The translations under genes and the position numbers were made by a program. This document shows, piece by piece, positions 46,341 to 57,640 of a DNA stretch of 64,000 bases. The notes beneath the pieces are model-generated. The model was not told the DNA's origin, did not search any database, and saw only the letters and a list, made by a program, of their open reading frames with translations. The stretch is taken from assembly GCF_018446385.1 (NCBI RefSeq), contig NC_056000.1, forward strand, positions 77,634,688 to 77,698,687, given 5' to 3'. Positions within the stretch are counted from its first letter, which is position 1, and each line of letters opens with the position of its first letter. This DNA comes from Zingiber officinale (lineage: Eukaryota; Streptophyta; Magnoliopsida; Zingiberales; Zingiberaceae).

Positions 46341-46811
46341 TTGGCTAAATCCAACGTCCGAGTCAAGTCATTCCAAAAGGAGGTAACAACCCTTAAGGAA
46401 ACGACTGACTCAAGTTCTTTAATTGAGCTAGTTCAAATTGAAAATTCAACTCAAGTTCAACAACTTGAGGAAGAAAATTCTAATTTGAAAACTCAAGTTA
46501 AAGAACTTAAGGACACATTGAAACGGTTCACCCTGTGTTCCAAGAATCTTGATCTGATTCTTGGAAAACAACGAGCCGTTTACAACAAATCCGGACTTGG
46601 ATTTAAAACTAAAAGAAAATGCAAATCATTTTTATCCCTAGTTAATAAAAGGAGCATAGTCCAAGCATGGGTCCCCAAGTCGAATTTGGTTAATCAAGTT
46701 GGACTTGGGCTATATTGGGTCTCCAAGGATCAGATCCATTACCTTGATAGACCATATCGAGGCTATGATCCAAGGGGAGCCAATAGAAAAACCATCCTTA
46801 TCAATAGATAA
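46341..46811 (+). pseudogene. SIRE gag C-terminal coiled coil remnant
   Basis: A 156-codon open stretch with a heptad-like segment (QLEEENSNLKTQVKELKDTL) and then QAWVPKSNLVNQVGLGLYWV, both typical of the end of SIRE Gag before the protease. No protease follows: sequence turns noncoding at 46,812, so a deletion removed pol. Confidence 0.7.
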
Positions 46812-48410
46812 ATTGCTTGATGATTGTTTATTTATTTTTCTTGTAATATGCATGTTTAGAATAGGATAGATTAAGGACTTAAGCGTAATTTACACTTGTT
46901 AGTTAAACCCAGGGGTTTCAAAAAGAAAATTAAATACGTAATTTCTTTGAAAGACTCTGTCTAAAAAGTGGTGGATGATCTCATACCCAAGAAGACCTAG
47001 TGCATCGTCACTGCCTGAGAACCGATCTTTGAAATGTGTATTTAATTGACTAATTGAAAAATCTGAGCTTAACTCAAATGTAAATTAATCCTTAGAATAA
47101 TTTAATTTAAAAGATAACCATCTCACAAAACTACTTAAAAACTCCCTGATTGGTAATTTAGAAAAGGGTGAGATGAATCTAGGATTAAAATAGTTAATTT
47201 TAATTTCATAATCAATTTAAAAATCTTATTTAATTCAAATCATAATTAATTCTAAAAAATCATTTGAAAATTATTTTTAAAAAAATCATTTGAAAAATTA
47301 TTTAAAAAATCATTTGAAAAATTATTTAGAAATCATTTGAAAAATTATTTAGAAATCATTTGAAAAATTATTTAAAAATTATTTGAAAAATTATTTAAAA
47401 ATCATTTGAAAAATTATTTTAAAAATCATTTGAAAAATTATTTAAAAATCATTTGAAAAGTTATTTAATTAAATTTTCATATTCTTAGACTTTCAAGATA
47501 AGTAATTTTCAAACTCACTGAAAATGCGAATTTGACAACTCAATATCTTTAAATGTTAAAATAAAGTTAATTTCATCTCACGCTCACTCATAAGCTGAAC
47601 ACGCTTGATAACCTAGAATGGGTGAGATGAAAAATTAGATAAATTACTTTTCAATTTTAAACTTATTTACATGCTTGGACTCTAGGATACACTAATTCCC
47701 TAAAACTCAAAGAAATTTTCGACATTAATTAAGGGGGAGTGCAACGAAGTAAGATAGTTTTTTAATTAAAGTTTTTTAAAAAAAAAAATCATTTTGGAAA
47801 AGCAAATATTTTGAAAAAGTTTTTGAAGAATGTTTTCAAGTACTTAACTAGATTTTTAGCAAAATAAGAGTCAAAGTTTTTTTTTACTCTTTTTAAAAGC
47901 CTAGATTTAAAGCTAAATATTTTATCAAAATCTTTTGTAAAGCTAAGAGCGCTTCAAATTTAAGCTAAGTGTTTCTTAAAGCAATTATTTTCAAAATGCT
48001 AAGTTTTGCTCAGTTTCTGGAGAAAGCGCTAAGTATTTTTCAAAGCATTTTCAGATTTAGCTAAGTATTTTTCATAACAATTCATTTTAAAACGCTAAGT
48101 CATTTTCACCTGTTAAAAATGAGGTAAAATGCTACCCTTCAGGGGGAGCTTAGAATTACATAGAAAATTTTTCTATTTTTCTCTCTGCTTATTCTTTTTG
48201 ATTTATGTCAAAGGGGGAGAGGAAAAAGAAAGTCAAAGTTAAGACGAGTTAAGAAAATTAAGAATTAAGATTAATCTTAAGAATTTAAACATAAGGAGCA
48301 TAAGTCTTACAAATTTTTACATTCATGCTTATGTTTAGATTTCTTATCTATTGTCATATTTTTTTCTTAACTTTGAACCGTATTGTCATAATAAAAAAGG
48401 AGGAGATTAT
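46812..48410 (+). other. Noncoding AT-rich 3' region of the SIRE-like element
   Basis: Contains the minisatellite block 47,265-47,552, then separate G-rich polypurine tracts at 47,731-47,740, 48,141-48,150 and 48,211-48,220, and the terminal tract at 48,397-48,407 (aaggaggagat) directly before the 3' LTR. Confidence 0.7.
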
Positions 48411-49685
48411 TGATGTGGGAAGCATCCGACGATCAAACCTGTGTTTTGATTATGTCAAAGGGTTCAAAGTTAATATGTTTTATTATTTGATATATTGAAT
48501 GAGTGTTGCAGGAAAGTCCTAAGGTTTCTTAGGCAAAAGTCCTGACTGCGGTTATGCAAGTGGAAAACCCTAGGGGTGGTAACCCTAGATCCTAGGGGGT
48601 GGTAATCTTAGGCGGAAAGTCTTGGCGGGTCTAAGCTTCGGGCAAAAATCCTAGGGGGCAGCAACCCTAGGTTGAAATCCTGATGTTACAAACCAGGTGG
48701 AAGTTTGGACGGGTCATGGACCGGACGCCCAACATGAAGACCGGAAGTATCAGACACTAAGCAAATGTTCAGTCGGTCTGGAGGACCGAACTGGCAAACA
48801 GGTATACTTCTCCTGAGTGGAGTAGGTGAGGACGCATTCCCCGGAAGAGGGAATAGTAGGCCTCGGTTCGACCTAGGGTTTCAGGTTGGAAATCCGAAGT
48901 CAGAAGAGGACAACTTGAAGGTTGTCAAACATTTCACTTATTATGTTTATTATGTGCTAACTTTGTGCTGTAGGGTATTTTTGGGACTAACATATCTTGC
49001 AGGTACTAAAACACAAAGCTTGCTTCGGATGAACAGTACCCGAGGCACCCTCCATGGAACTTAGAGGCGCCTCGGGTGCAAGGCAGGAGTTGGCCGCGAA
49101 GAGAAGTTGGAGGCGCCCTAGACTGCTGGTTGAAGGCGCCTTGGACTGGTGATGAAGGCGCCTCTAGGCGGATAAACAGCATAGACTCAAAGGCTTATTG
49201 CAGCGGTCAACTCGGGATAGAATTTTAGTTTGAGGTGCCTCCATGGAGCATTGGAGGCACCCTCAATGGCCAATAAAAAGACATCTCGACCAGCAGCTAG
49301 ATACATCAATTCAAAAGCGATCTTTTTACAACCAGCTGCTAACAAGAAGTTCTGACGAAGCTACAACTTGACGCCGACGACTCGAAGCTCAGAATTTGCC
49401 ATTTCTCTTGTCGTTGGTATACTTAATTACTGTATTTAATTGTATTTTAAATTGTAACACTTTAACGATATTATAGTTGTTCCCCATCAAAAGCGATCAA
49501 CGATCGCGGGCCTTGGAGTAGGAGTCGCCCTAGGCTCCGAACCAAGTAAATCTTGGTGTCCTTGTTTTGTATGTGTGTTTGTTTTTCTTATTCCGCTGTG
49601 TATTTACTCGTACAATTTTCGATTACAAAACGCGTGAAAGCCACGAGCACTATTCACCCCTCTCTAGCGCGGTCTCGATCCAACA
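48411..49685 (+). repeat. 3' LTR of the SIRE-like element
   Basis: Partner of 43,606-44,901. It starts tgatgtgggaag and ends tcgatccaaca, with clear divergence from the 5' copy (point changes and a deletion in the palindrome cluster at about 49,108), so this is an older insertion than the copia element at position 30. Confidence 0.85.
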
Positions 49686-51634
49686 TGGGGTGCCCCATGT
49701 ACTGGTGCCGGGAAAAGAGGAACCTCGCGTGGAGCTTCTTCCCCTCCCCGAGTCTGCAAAAGGAGCGCGGATGGTACCTTCCCTCTGCACACATTTAGAC
49801 AAACACCCGCAGCGTTAGAGACTAGAAACTAGGGAAAATGTCCCTGGCACAGGTCCTCCGACGCTCAAGTCAGGTTTTTTTCCCCCGAAAAAGTAGTGAA
49901 CGAAGAAAAAAGTACTGTAAAAGATGAGTGCGTAAGTGTGCGTAGCGTTCTACGTAAGAGAGAGGGCCTTCCTTTTTATATGATGCTGCATACCTCTAGA
50001 GCCTGACTGTTGCCAGGGAATGTCAAGTGTCAGGGTTTGTCGAGTGAGAGAGAAGATGTACGGAGGCCTCCCATTAGTGAGAGGAAGGTTCCTCTCTCAG
50101 AGAATGGCAAACCACTGGAATATTCACTGATGCATGACAGTTATTCTCTGACAGGCGGTTGCGATTCCCTGACACTGTAGTCTTTTAGTGTTGTTCGTCC
50201 CGCCCGAGTTCGGTCAGGGACAGCTCGGGCTGATCACTTAGATGTATCACCAGGACTGGCTCCGGACGCAAAGGCTGAGGCGTTATGACCTGATCGGGTT
50301 TCATATGAGACTGTAGCGGGAAACCCCTTATGTATGTTGTGACCTTTAAAGAGTCGGTCAGGAGCTATCTGAGTGGGAGTGTCGAGACCCTCTGTAAAAC
50401 CTAAGCCAGGGGGAACTGGTTCCCGGTCGAGAAGCCCGACATGGCTGCGTCCGACTTGGTATTACATGTTTGGTGAGGCAGGGCGGTCTAACTCCTGCAT
50501 TCTCTGGACCGTTGATTGCCACGACATCTTGACTTCTGACCACCATGTCACCTTGACATTTGACTATCACGTGACCTTGACTGCCACCTCGCTTTGACTC
50601 TTGACTGCCATGTCCTCTTGACTCCTGACCTTCTGACCCCATGGGATCCCTCCTTTACACACCGCATCACAAGCCTCCCCCCAAGTATAGTCGAAGGAGG
50701 CTCAAGTCTGACTGACTAGACCCTGGCGTGCTTGTGGCTTGACCTGTATACAAGGGATTGGAAAGGAGCTGATCGCTTTTCCACAAAGTGAATCTTGCAT
50801 TACTGTTATCGCGTCACAACGCTCGTGCTTGGGGCGTGAGGCTGCCATACCGACCGGAGGTCGTTGGTCGCAAGAGCAGACTCGCTTATAACTCGCACTG
50901 GGACGAGAGTTTGAAACGTTGACCAAGAGGTCGTTGGGCGCGAGAGCATGCTCGCTTATAACTCGCACTGGGATAAGAGTCTAGAAAACCCGACTAAGAG
51001 GTCGTTGGTCGCGAGAGCATGCTTGCTTATAACTCGCACTGGGGCGAGAGTCTGGAGCGTGAGAGCAAGCTCACTTATAACTTGCACTGGGGCGAGAGTC
51101 TGAAGCATGAGAGCAAACTCACTTATAACTCGCATTGGGGTGAGAGTATGGAAAAATCGACAGGGAGGTCGTTGGCAGTGAAAGCAAGCTCACTTATAAC
51201 TCGCGCTGGGGTGAGAGTCTGAAAAATCGACCGAGAGGTCGTTGGTCGCGAGAGCATGCTCGCTTATAACTCGCACTGGGGCGAGAGTCTGGGACACCGA
51301 CCAGGAGGTCGTTGGGCACAAGAGCATGCTCGCTTATAACTTACACTAGGGCGAGAGTCTAGAAATCCGACCGGGAGGTCGTTGGTCGCGAGAGCATGCT
51401 CTCTTATAACTCACACTGGGGTGAGAGTCTGAAAATCTGACCGGGAGGTCGTTGGTCACGAGAGCATGCTCGCTTATAACTCGCACTAGGATGAGAGTCT
51501 GGGGCACCGACCAGGAGATCGTTGGATGTGAGAGCATGCTTGCTTATAACTCGCACTAGGGCAAGAGTCTGGAAATCCAACCGGGAGGTCGTTGGATGCA
51601 AGAGCAGGCTTGCTTATAACTCACACTGGGACGA
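49686..51634 (-). repeat. LTR of a minus-strand Tat-type gypsy element (proximal part)
   Basis: Minus-strand reading ends ...ggcacccca at 49,686. A minus-strand TATA (catataaaaagg) lies at about 49,972-49,983 with a leader below it, and upstream (higher coordinates) is the tandem array at 50,820-51,634. The array resumes at 57,299, so this LTR once ran on to about 57,700-58,100. Confidence 0.5.
50820..51634 (-). repeat. ~70 bp tandem array, left part
   Basis: About eleven units of roughly 70 bp plus some shorter ~55 bp units. Each has ggaggtcgttgg, then gcgagagcatgctcgc and cttataactcgcactggggcg. The centre gagcatgctc is a perfect 10 bp palindrome in most units. The array is interrupted at 51,635 and continues at 57,299. 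Confidence 0.9.
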
Positions 51635-52634
51635 TGTTGGTTGCTACTTGGAATATCGTACCGGTTCCCTTGTACAAAAATTTTGTACAAGTCCTGAACC
51701 ATTCCTAACAACCTATTGTATTCTTTAGAAATTAAATTTGGAATCGCAAACGGAACTTAACATTATTGATTACAAATTCAATCTATCTGTTCTTAGTGGT
51801 TTAGACTTGGATCGCAAACGATGCTTAACATCATTGATCCAAATCCACCCATGTTACAAATTCAATTAAATATTAATTTCAGAGATCGACTTCCAAGTTA
51901 AACATGGCGGGGCACTAGGCCTTCTTGGGTATGAGAGCATCCACCACTTCCTAGACAAAGCCTTTCAACGAAATTTAATATTTAATTTCCTTATAGTAAC
52001 CCTAGGTTTAACCAAAAAGAACAATCGAATCATAAGTTCGAAAAACAAAAGAAACACAAAATCGAAAACATAAATTCGATTACCTAGATTCATTACTCTC
52101 TTGTGTTTGGTATTTCAAGATCTAGATAAAAGGATGAACTAGTTATGATGCGGAAACTAATAACTAGTTATACCTTTTATAGCTTATAGACCTCACGATC
52201 TTCTACCGTATTTCTCTTCTTATCTCGAACGTCATGTGGGCGAAGATCTACCGAGACGAGAATCCACCCAAGCCTCCTTCTTCTCCTTGCAAGTTTCGAT
52301 CACTAAGAATCTCCTAGAGATGAAGGTCTTCGACCACCAACCAAGCTCCAAGGGATGCAAAGAAACAAAGCTTCCTTTCTCTATTTCTTCTCCAAGCAAA
52401 ATCTGACCACCAACAAGCTCCTTGAGAGTTGATGCCGCCGGCCACCAATGAAGAAGAAAAGGAGGAGAGGAAGAAGATAAGGGCCGACCACCACAAAGAA
52501 GAGAAGAGAGGAATACTAGATGTATGTTCTTGTGAAGTGAGGCACCTCTACCCTCTCTTTTATATTCCTTGGTCTTGGCAAATAAGGAAAGTTTTAATAA
52601 AAACTTCCTTATCTTCCTTACCATTGAAAAGGAA

Positions 52635-53560
52635 AATTTAAAAATTCCTTTAAAAATTATTTTAAAAACTTTTTTAAAACACATTTTAATTATTTTAAAA
52701 ACTTTTTTAAAACTCATTTTAAAAATTCCTTTTAAAAATTATTTTAAAAACTTTTTTAAAAACTCATTTTAAAAATTCCTGAAAAAATTATTTTAAAAAG
52801 CTTTTTTAAAAAACTAATTTTAAAAATTCCTTTTAAAAATTATTTTAAAAACTTTTTTTAAAACTCATTTTAAAAATTCCTTTAAAAATTATTTTAAAAT
52901 TTTTTAAAACTCATTTTAAAAATTCCTTTAAAAATTATTTTAATTTTTTTTTAAAACTCATTTAAAAATTCCTTTAAAAAATTATTTTAAAATTTTTTTA
53001 AAACTCATTTTAAAAATTCTTTTAAAAATCATTTTAAAAATTCTTTAAAAACTATTTTAAAAATTTTTAAAAATTATTTTAAAAATTATTTAAAAAATTC
53101 TTTTAAAAACTATTTTAAAAACTATTTTAAAAATCCTTTTAAAAACTATTTTAAAAATTCTTTTAAAAATTCTTCAAAAACTATTTTAAAAATTCTTTAA
53201 AAATTATTTTTAAAATTCTTTAAAAATTAGTTTGAAAATTATTTTAAAAACTATTTTAAAATTTTTTTTAAAAACTATTTTAAAATTCCTTTTAAAAATT
53301 ATTTTAAAAATTCCTTTAAAAAATTATTTTAAAAATTCTTTAAAAACTATTTTAAAAATTCTTTAAAAATTCTTTTTAAAAATTCCTTAAAAAATATTTT
53401 AAAAATTCTTTAAAAACTATTTTAAAAATTCTTTAAAAATTATTTTAAAAAAATCGTTAAAAATTATTTTAAAAACTATTTTAAAAATTCTTTAAAAATT
53501 ATTTTTTTAAAAAATTATGTTAAAAAAACCTTTTAATCATTAAAAATCATTTTAAAGTCA
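52635..53560 (+). repeat. ~0.9 kb of degenerate ttttaaaaatt(cc) repeats
   Basis: Continuous runs of units such as actcattttaaaaattcctt and ttaaaaattattttaaaaac, with a period mostly 15-40 bp. It corresponds to the shorter atcatttgaaaaattattt block at 47,265 in the other SIRE-like copy. The 161 aa minus ORF at 52,232-52,717 is an artefact of it. Confidence 0.85.
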
Positions 53561-55919
53561 TTTTAAAATTAAGATACTTAAGCTAATTAAAACTTTAAAA
53601 CTTAAACTAAAAACTTTAAAATTAAAGTTAAAAATTAATTTTAAATTAAATTAAAACTTAACATTAAAGTTAAACTTAATTTAAATTTAAAGCTTAAAAT
53701 TTAAACTTAATTTAAAATTTAGAATTAAAATTAAACTTAAATCATTTTAAAAATTATATTAAAAATCCTTTTTACTTAAAAAAAAATTATTATTTTTAAC
53801 TTAAATCTTTTAAATTAAGTTTTTCTTAAAAATTAGTTTAAAAAGTCATTGTAATTCAAAAGGCAAACTTAAAGTTAAAATAAAATATTATTATATAATA
53901 ATAAACCCTAAACCCTAAATTCAAAATTACATTAAAATATTTGAACTAAATATAAACTTAATGACATTATTAACAAATAATTAAAATTTGATTAACTTAA
54001 GATCATAAATTTAATAATGGAAGTACAGACTTCATAAATTAACTGTGATCTAAATTAGATGTGACCTTATATTAAACAGTTAATTAATGCTTAACCTTAA
54101 TTTAACTCAATAAATCTTAATTTTATTGTTAATCAAAATATAATTAAATCATAATTTATCATTATTAACGATTGATTCAAATTGAACCTTAACTATGTTT
54201 AACAACGTTAATAAATTTAACGTCGAATTAATGTTAACTTTAAACTAAGTTAATTCTACTTAAAAGGAAGTAAATGAATAGTTAAAATTATAACTAGTGC
54301 GTTCATTAAATCAACTCAATCAATTAATACGAAATTTAAATTATTTTAATAAGTATTAAATTATTGAATCAAGTAAAATTTAATCGATAAATTATTGATA
54401 ATGATAAATTATTATTGAATTAATAAAAAATTATCTTATTTAATCTTAAACCAGAGTTTAAGGACCTGAATCTAAAATTAATTAATTTTAGAATAATTGA
54501 TTAATTTAACTTAAATAAACAATTATACCAAGTATATAGAGATACTTATGTAAATAAAAAGGTGTTAAGGCTTTGAACATTAAACCTTAGTGTTAACTTA
54601 ATAGGGAGAAATAAATTAAAGAGGGTAATAAAGTCAAGGGAAGTATCAAATTCAAGGGGAGGAATTAATTAAATATATATTTTTCCTTTATTAAAAATAA
54701 TTTAATTTATTTTTTAAAAATGTTGAAGAAGTGCTTCAAGTTCAAACCTAGTTTGAAAAATTAAATATATAGTTTTCCTTTATTAAAAATAACTTAATTT
54801 GACTTGAAAATTACACGTTTGCCTTTATAAAACTTATAATATTTTAAACTTGCAAAAAAACTTCTTTTTAAAAATTTGATCAATTCTACAAAGCTTACCT
54901 TTATATTTTTATACAAAACTATTTTTCAAAATCATCTTACTAAAGTTGGATTTACTTAAAAAATTATGTCAGGTTCAGGGGGAGAATTAATTAATTTCAT
55001 ACTTATTCTTCCTTCATTCTGAAATTAGTTTTGTGAAAATATTTTCTTAAAAATATTTTCAATGTTTTTGAAAAATCTAACTTATTTTTGGAAATCTAAT
55101 TTGATATATCTATGTTTGAAAACTAGCTTTTATAAAACTAAGCTTTCAAATTGAATTTTATGAATTAGGTTTTTGAAAATTGAATCTTTTGCAAACTTAG
55201 TCTTAATTAGTTTTGAAAAGTAGATTTTTAAAACTTAATTTTGAAATTTTGAAAACTCATTGTTTCAAAGTTGCAACTTATTTTGAAAATTTAAACCTTG
55301 AGTTTGAAATTTTGGTTTTGAAAACTCAAGTTTGAAAAGCGTTTCAAAGTTGAAACTTATTTTGAAAAATCTACACCTTGATCTTAAAACTTTGATTATG
55401 AAAAACTCATGTTTGTAAAGCGTTCCAAGTTGAAACTTATTTTATAAATTTAATTTCTTGAAATTTGGAACTTAAAAACTCATGTTTGAAAATGAGACTA
55501 TCTAAACTTAACTTCCCTAAACTTATACTTGAAAATTAGCTTTTAAAAACTTCCTCTTTAAGTTTGCAAATTCATTTAATTTTGTAAAAATTATCTTTAA
55601 AAAAATTACTCAAAATATACTAAGTTATGTTGCTAAAGTAGCTACCTTTCAAAACTTAGTTATGTTTTAAAACTCCCCTAAGTTAACTTGACATCATTTC
55701 TTAAATTTTTTTTTTACTTTGTTTGTACTCTATATTGTTGATTATGTCCTTATTTGATGAATGCTAAAGGGGGAGGGATAGGTGGTTAAGTTAGAGCAAC
55801 TAAATGTAAATTTGAAAAACTAACTTAAAACCCTAAAAACTTCAAAAATCATGCTTGATTTTTGCATATATTTTAACTAACTTAACCAGGTTGTCATTCC
55901 ATCAAAAAGGGGGAGATTT

Positions 55920-57079
55920 TGGTGCGGTTAGCACTAACGGTCTAACTCAGGTTTTGATGAATGACAAATTAGGTTAAGTTAGGTTTGTCGCTATCTAACA
56001 CTCTGATTGAGTGTGCAAGCTAAGTCCAGACAGGTCGATGGGCTGACCGGATGTCTGGCACAAAGTCCAAGCGGGTCGATGGGCTGACCAGACTCTTGGC
56101 GAGAAGTCCAAGCGGGTCAACGGGCTGACCGAACGCTTGGCACGAATTCCAAATGGGTTGAAGGGCTAACCGAACATTTGGCAGGAATTCCAGCTAGGTC
56201 GACGGGCTGACCAGATAGCTGGCGAGAAGTCCAGACGGGTCGAAGGGCTGACCGGACGTCTGGCAGGAGAGTAAAGGTAAGTCACTGGAAGGGAGTGACT
56301 GTGAGGACGCGTTCCCAGGAAGGGAACATTAGGTGTCGATCCGGCTTAGATCCATTTCGGATATCTAAGTCGAGATCGTGACTAGATTCCGGTCTCGGAA
56401 AGATGGAATTTAAGTTATACTCTTGATATTGAATTTATAAAACTGTGTTAACACTTTGTTTTGCAGGAAACATATTATATATTTGCCTCGGACTAATCTT
56501 GTCTTGTAGGAGAAGGAATCTCTGGAGAAAGGTGGTCCAGGCACTCGAAACAGGTCCGGGCGCCCGAAACAGGTCCGGGCGCCCGGGAGGCAACTTTATC
56601 CTGATCGCGTTGTCGCCACGTGGAGCTCGCTGGTTGAACCTGCCATGTCTCACCAGGGCGCTCGGAAGGGATCCGGGGCGCCCCGAGCCTCATATAAAAG
56701 GAGAGTTAGAGGTGGAGCCTCAAGATAACAACTAACAAGAAGATCTTCTACTGCTTGCTCTGTTGCTCTGCACTCCTGCGACGCTAACAAAGCTCCGACA
56801 ACGCACTTTTTCCTTTTCAATTTATTCCTTTGTCAGTATTGCTTTTATTTTTATTAGCATTTTCTATACCTAGTTTGTAATAATTTTTGAATTGCTAGTG
56901 ATTGCCCACCGAAAGCACTCAACGAGTGCGGGCCTTGGAGTAGGAGTCGACACAGGCTCCGAACCAAGTAAAATTGGTCTGTGTTAGCATTGCTTACTTT
57001 TTCCGCTGCGCTTAACTCTTTTCAAAGAATTTTCGTAATCGATATTCACCCCCCTCTATCGAAACATCACGATCCAACA
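55920..57079 (+). repeat. 3' LTR of the SIRE-like element
   Basis: Starts tggtgcggttagcac after a polypurine tract and ends cacgatccaaca. In order: six 41 bp hairpin units (56,026-56,271), a cgggcgcccg palindrome cluster (about 56,540-56,690), a tataaaag TATA at about 56,693-56,700, and the conserved ggccttggagtaggagtcg / ggctccgaaccaagtaaa module (56,931-56,972). Confidence 0.85.
56026..56271 (+). repeat. Six 41 bp units, each a 33 bp hairpin with covarying arms
   Basis: Hairpins at 56026-56058, 56067-56099, 56108-56140, 56149-56181, 56190-56222 and 56231-56263. Arms: ccagaca/tgtctgg, ccaagcg/ctcttgg (one mismatch), ccaagcg/cgcttgg, ccaaatg/catttgg, ccagcta/tagctgg, ccagacg/cgtctgg. Inside the arms a second stem ggt(c/t)...(g/a)acc encloses the loop. 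Arms change between units, but pairing is kept. Confidence 0.95.
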
Positions 57080-57298
57080 ATTTGTTTCTTTCCATCTTAG
57101 TCGTGAGCTACTATTTATAATTTATAAGGAATTGATAACATGATTTTCTGTATGTGACACCACACACCATGTTATCTACAATATAAATTAATTGAATAAC
57201 TACACTTAGCATATAAATGTAGACATTTGACCAATGTGATTCTTTATTTTAAAATAAAATGTTTATAAAAAGCTAGGCTTTTAGTATACACTCTAACA

Positions 57299-57640
57299 TA
57301 CGAGAGCCTGGAAATCCAACCGAGAGGTCGTTGGTCGCGAGAGCAGGCTCGCTTATAATTCATACTAGGGCGAGAGTCTGGAGCATGAGAGCAAGCTCAC
57401 TTATAATTCGCACTGGGGTGAGATTCTGGAAATCCTGACCGGGAGGTCGTTGGTCATGAGAGCATGCTCACTTATAACTCGTACTGGGACGAGAGTCTGG
57501 AGCGTGAGAACAAGCTTACTTATAACTCGCACTAAGGCGAAAGTCTGAAAAATCGACCGAGAGGTCGTTGGGTATGAGAGCAGACTCGCTTTTATCTCGT
57601 ACAGGGACGAGAGTTTGGAAACCCAATCGGGAGGTGAACA
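57299..57640 (-). repeat. ~70 bp tandem array, right part
   Basis: Continuation of the 50,820-51,634 array after the nested insertions. The same ggaggtcgttgg.cgcgagagca and cttataactcgcactggg phrases recur about five times. Confidence 0.9.

Larger units (their letters stand above)
43606..49685 (+). mobile_element. SIRE/Maximus-like copia element lacking pol
   Basis: LTRs at 43,606-44,901 and 48,411-49,685 enclose only 3.5 kb. It has a tRNA-Met-type primer site, a broken Gag with a CCHC knuckle, a long AT-rich noncoding 3' part with several polypurine tracts, and no protease, integrase, RT or RNase H. This is the organisation of a gag-only, non-autonomous derivative (TR-GAG-like). The 5' LTR is preceded by agggt and the 3' LTR followed by tgggg, so there is no TSD; rearrangement at the left end (copy B) may explain this. 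Confidence 0.75.
52635..57079 (+). mobile_element. 3' half of a SIRE-like element
   Basis: A long noncoding AT-rich region with polypurine tracts at 54,653-54,663, 54,976-54,984, 55,766-55,778 and 55,907-55,916, then a full 3' LTR at 55,920-57,079. The 5' LTR, gag and pol are missing. The left limit is set by the start of the ttttaaaaatt repeats. Confidence 0.65.
51635..57298 (-). mobile_element. Angela-like copia LTR (minus) interrupted by a SIRE-like element
   Basis: The minus strand from 57,298 begins TGTTAGAGTGTATACTAAAA, a typical Angela-type LTR start, and runs to 57,080, where a SIRE-like 3' LTR end abuts. The other part, 52,634 down to 51,635, has a TATA-type tataaaag with leader and ends ...CCAACA. 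The flanks are gacga (51,630-51,634) and tacga (57,299-57,303), a TSD with one mismatch, and the host array is continuous across it. The two parts add up to about 1.2 kb, a normal length for this LTR. Confidence 0.55.

Noticed and set aside
50820-51634. CRISPR-like regularly spaced repeats
   Set aside because: Units are contiguous and degenerate without unique spacers, the context is a plant retrotransposon LTR, and no cas-like genes exist.
52232-52717. 161-codon minus ORF starting with Lys/Phe-rich text
   Set aside because: The N-terminal part is translated AT-rich repeat and the rest is LTR leader.
53903-53918. Interstitial telomere-like aaaccctaaaccctaa
   Set aside because: Only about two units in an AT-rich noncoding stretch; chance is sufficient.
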